Shown: one piece after another, positions 5,913 through 7,586 of the stretch
How the letters are laid out: the number at the start of each line of letters is the position of its first letter
Numbering within the stretch: position 1 is the stretch's first letter
Assembly: GCA_037968835.1 (NCBI GenBank)
Contig: JBBKWG010000299.1
Span: 1 to 7,586 of the forward strand
Length of the DNA stretch: 7,586 bases
Reading direction: 5' to 3'
DNA from: JBBKWG01 sp037968835
GTDB lineage: Bacteria > Pseudomonadota > Alphaproteobacteria > Rhodobacterales > Rhodobacteraceae
The notes under the pieces: generated by a model
What the model saw: the letters and a program-made list of their open reading frames with translations, nothing else
What the model was told of the DNA's origin: nothing
The model's database searches: none
Made by a program: the position numbers and the translations under genes

Positions 5913-6434
5913 ATGACTTCCCCGCTTGAACAGGACCTACGCCACAGGAATCAAGATCCCGACCGCAGCGCCAACCGACCCATGCGAACTGGTTTCGAGT
6001 ATGCCGGAATGCGCGAAATCGGCCGCTATGGGACGCCAGAAACCTATAGCAATCCTGCCGATTTCCGCGATCTCGACCATAATAATCAAGCGCGTGGCTT
6101 CTTCGACAGGGCCTTGGACGAGGTTCAATCTTGGTTTGGCGATGAAGACGCGCAACGACGCAGAGAGAGCGATCACCGTGGCAAGGGACCGAAGAATTAC
6201 CAACGGTCCGACGCCCGAATTAACGAAGATGTGAACGCGCGCCTCACCGACGATGCCCAGCTTGATGCAAGTGAAATAGAGGCCTCGGTCTCCGGGCGTG
6301 AGGTCACGTTCAGTGGATCGGTTGCCACCCGGTTCGAGAAGCGCCGGGCAGAAGATTGCGCCGATGCCGTTCCCGGCGTGGCGCACGTCCAAAACAACCT
6401 ACGCGTGCAAGATCATGAGTCGCGCGTCGAGTAA
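5913..6434 (+). CDS. SWFGD/BON-domain protein
   Basis: A 173-residue protein with no signal peptide or membrane span. Residues 1-65 are polar and probably disordered. An amphipathic segment FFDRALDEVQ leads into SWFGDEDA (73-80). The basic linker DHRGKGPKNYQRSDARI (87-103) follows, then one BON domain (about 100-166) with REVTFSGSV and GVAHVQNNLRV. The SWFGD plus BON arrangement is recurrent in alphaproteobacterial hypothetical proteins; a lipid- or envelope-associated stress role is usually assumed for BON domains but is not shown here. Start choice: ATG 5913 has AGGA at 5903-5906 with a 6-nt spacer, whereas the upstream in-frame ATG 5883 has no clear site. It is the compact paralogue of the long BON protein upstream and lacks its RGG-like extension. 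It is divergent from the Crp/Fnr gene. Confidence 0.9.
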   Translation: MTSPLEQDLRHRNQDPDRSANRPMRTGFEYAGMREIGRYGTPETYSNPADFRDLDHNNQARGFFDRALDEVQSWFGDEDAQRRRESDHRGKGPKNYQRSDARINEDVNARLTDDAQLDASEIEASVSGREVTFSGSVATRFEKRRAEDCADAVPGVAHVQNNLRVQDHESRVE

Positions 6435-6509
6435 ATTCTAAACTGAAGCAGTTGCACGGCCTCTGCCCGACGTCCCGAATGTCAAGCAATCCCAAGGTGT
6501 CACGATGAA

Positions 6510-6526
6510 CGAGTTTAATGAACTCG
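6510..6526. repeat. Small inverted repeat before the glycosyltransferase gene
   Basis: CGAGTT and AACTCG are exact reverse complements around TAATG. No T-run follows, so it is unlikely to be a terminator for the BON gene ending at 6434. It may be an operator about 75 bp before the glycosyltransferase start. The rest of 6435-6599 shows only a weaker 5-bp inverted repeat (6441-6453) and no clear promoter. Confidence 0.25.
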
Positions 6527-6599
6527 CTAAAAGCGTCCTATCGCTAGATCTGCGCGGGTTGGGCGGGTCAACGAACAGCGCAAAAGTGCACATTCCTAC

Positions 6600-7586
6600 A
6601 TGCGGGTTTCGGGCGCATTGCGGGTCAGCGATTGGGAGAGCGGGCTGATCATGTCCATCTCATCGCTGATCTTCTGGATCGCATTGTTCGGCACAGCCGC
6701 ATTTCCACCCGTCGCACTGACTGCGTGTATCGTCATCCTTTGCGCCCAGATCCTTCTGATAACAATCCGCCTTGCAGCCAAATTTCTGCCCAGGCTCGAA
6801 ACCGACGTTATCGGCCGCGGAAAAGACCCCGTGTTCTCCGTCCACGTCGCGACCCACAACGAGCCAGCCGATCTGGTAATCACCACGCTTGAGGCACTGG
6901 CGCGTCAGGATTTCCCGACCGAGCGTTGGGAAGTCATCGTCATTGATAACAATACGCTCGACGTCAGCTTATGGCATCCGGTTGCACGCCGCTGCGCCGA
7001 GATGGGTCCGGGTTTCCGCTTTATTCATCGCGACGACGTGCAGGGAGCCAAGGCAGGTGCCTTGAACATCGCGCTCGAATGCACCCGGCGCGACGCGACG
7101 CATATCGTGACAATCGACGCCGATTACGTCGTTCGCTCCAATTTTCTGACGATGGCAAGCCGGGCGCTGAACCGGACAGGCGCGGATTACGTGCAATTCC
7201 CCCAAGCCTACAGACGGGAAGGCGCGACCGCGCGCGGAGTCCATCTTGAACTGGAAGAATATTTCCGCTCGGACGCGAAAATGGCGGATGAGGCCGAAGC
7301 GGTCCTGCTGACGGGAACGCTCTGTGTGATCTCGAAAACCGCGTTGACCGCTGCTGGGGGCTGGTCCGGCCGAACGACGACCGAAGATGCCGAACTTGGC
7401 GTGCGACTGTGCCTTGCGGGTTATACCGGGCGCTACATTCCGCGGGTCGTCGGCACGGGTCTTTTGCCGCTGGCGCTCGGCGACCTGTCGCGCCAGCGTT
7501 ATCGCTGGGCCAGCGGAAATTGCCGAACGCTTCTGCATCATCTGCCATGTCTGATTGCCCACCGTGGACAATTGCGCACCCGACAA
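6600..7586 (+). CDS. Membrane-bound processive GT2 glycosyltransferase, cellulose-synthase-like (partial, 3' end outside window)
   Basis: The frame stays open to the last base and gives 329 residues. Two hydrophobic segments (about 17-36 and 38-60) precede a GT-A domain. Visible signatures are VATHNEP (83-89), D116 in VIDNNT, GAKAGALNIAL (149-159), the DxD D173-A-D175 in TIDADYV, the catalytic-base TED (D263) and QRYRW (299-303), a form of Q(Q/R)xRW. Together these define processive beta-glycosyltransferases that polymerise a sugar nucleotide and move the chain across the inner membrane (cellulose, curdlan or hyaluronan synthase type). Further membrane helices are expected beyond the window, so a PilZ domain or the exact polymer cannot be judged. 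The start is open: ATG 6600 has no ribosome binding site; ATG 6651 has GGGAG about 12 nt away and starts closer to the first helix. The upstream in-frame stop is at 6528-6530. Substrate unknown. Confidence 0.9.
   Translation, partial: MRVSGALRVSDWESGLIMSISSLIFWIALFGTAAFPPVALTACIVILCAQILLITIRLAAKFLPRLETDVIGRGKDPVFSVHVATHNEPADLVITTLEALARQDFPTERWEVIVIDNNTLDVSLWHPVARRCAEMGPGFRFIHRDDVQGAKAGALNIALECTRRDATHIVTIDADYVVRSNFLTMASRALNRTGADYVQFPQAYRREGATARGVHLELEEYFRSDAKMADEAEAVLLTGTLCVISKTALTAAGGWSGRTTTEDAELGVRLCLAGYTGRYIPRVVGTGLLPLALGDLSRQRYRWASGNCRTLLHHLPCLIAHRGQLRTRQ

Noticed and set aside
6441..6453. AACTG-AAG-CAGTT hairpin after the second BON gene as a terminator
   Set aside because: The stem is only 5 bp and no T-run follows.
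6969..7586. Open minus-strand frame reaching the right edge
   Set aside because: It is antisense to the glycosyltransferase, whose full set of catalytic motifs is on the plus strand.

Overview
The window looks like chromosomal DNA of an alphaproteobacterium. The grounds are a hybrid kinase with an HWE-type histidine kinase core, a Crp/Fnr regulator of the type common in Rhizobiales and sphingomonads, SWFGD/BON-domain proteins typical of that class, GC-rich codon use and an EcfG-like promoter. I cannot name the genus. No mobile element, tRNA, rRNA or CRISPR array was seen.

Layout. Bases 1-566 are uncertain: the tail of a gene entering from the left, then a stretch whose coding signal appears to switch frame, ending in a small unknown protein. 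On the minus strand, 574-3648 encodes a 1024-residue fusion of CheB methylesterase, CheR methyltransferase, PAS domains, a heptad coiled coil and an HWE histidine kinase. It is divergent from a plus-strand gene (3867-4775) for a 302-residue protein with a long Gly/Arg/Gln/Asn/Tyr-rich disordered segment and a C-terminal BON domain. A perfect 13-bp-stem terminator follows. A Crp/Fnr-family regulator lies on the minus strand (4855-5688), divergent from a second plus-strand BON gene (5913-6434). The right end is the first 329 residues of a membrane-bound GT2 glycosyltransferase (6600 to the window end) with every signature of a processive cellulose-synthase-like enzyme.

How the parts may work together (inference). 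The two BON proteins are paralogues, 54 of 80 aligned residues identical, and they flank the Crp/Fnr gene. Each divergent intergenic region holds one copy of the same 14-bp dyad, TTTAAG-NN-CTTTAA, which has the size and symmetry of a Crp/Fnr operator and lies about 84-105 bp before a BON start codon. An EcfG-like promoter may lie before the regulator gene. The simplest reading is a stress-response module: a sensory kinase, a one-component regulator, two co-regulated BON proteins and possibly an exopolysaccharide synthase. The most distinctive element is the BON protein with a 205-residue low-complexity, RGG-like N-terminus and no signal peptide.
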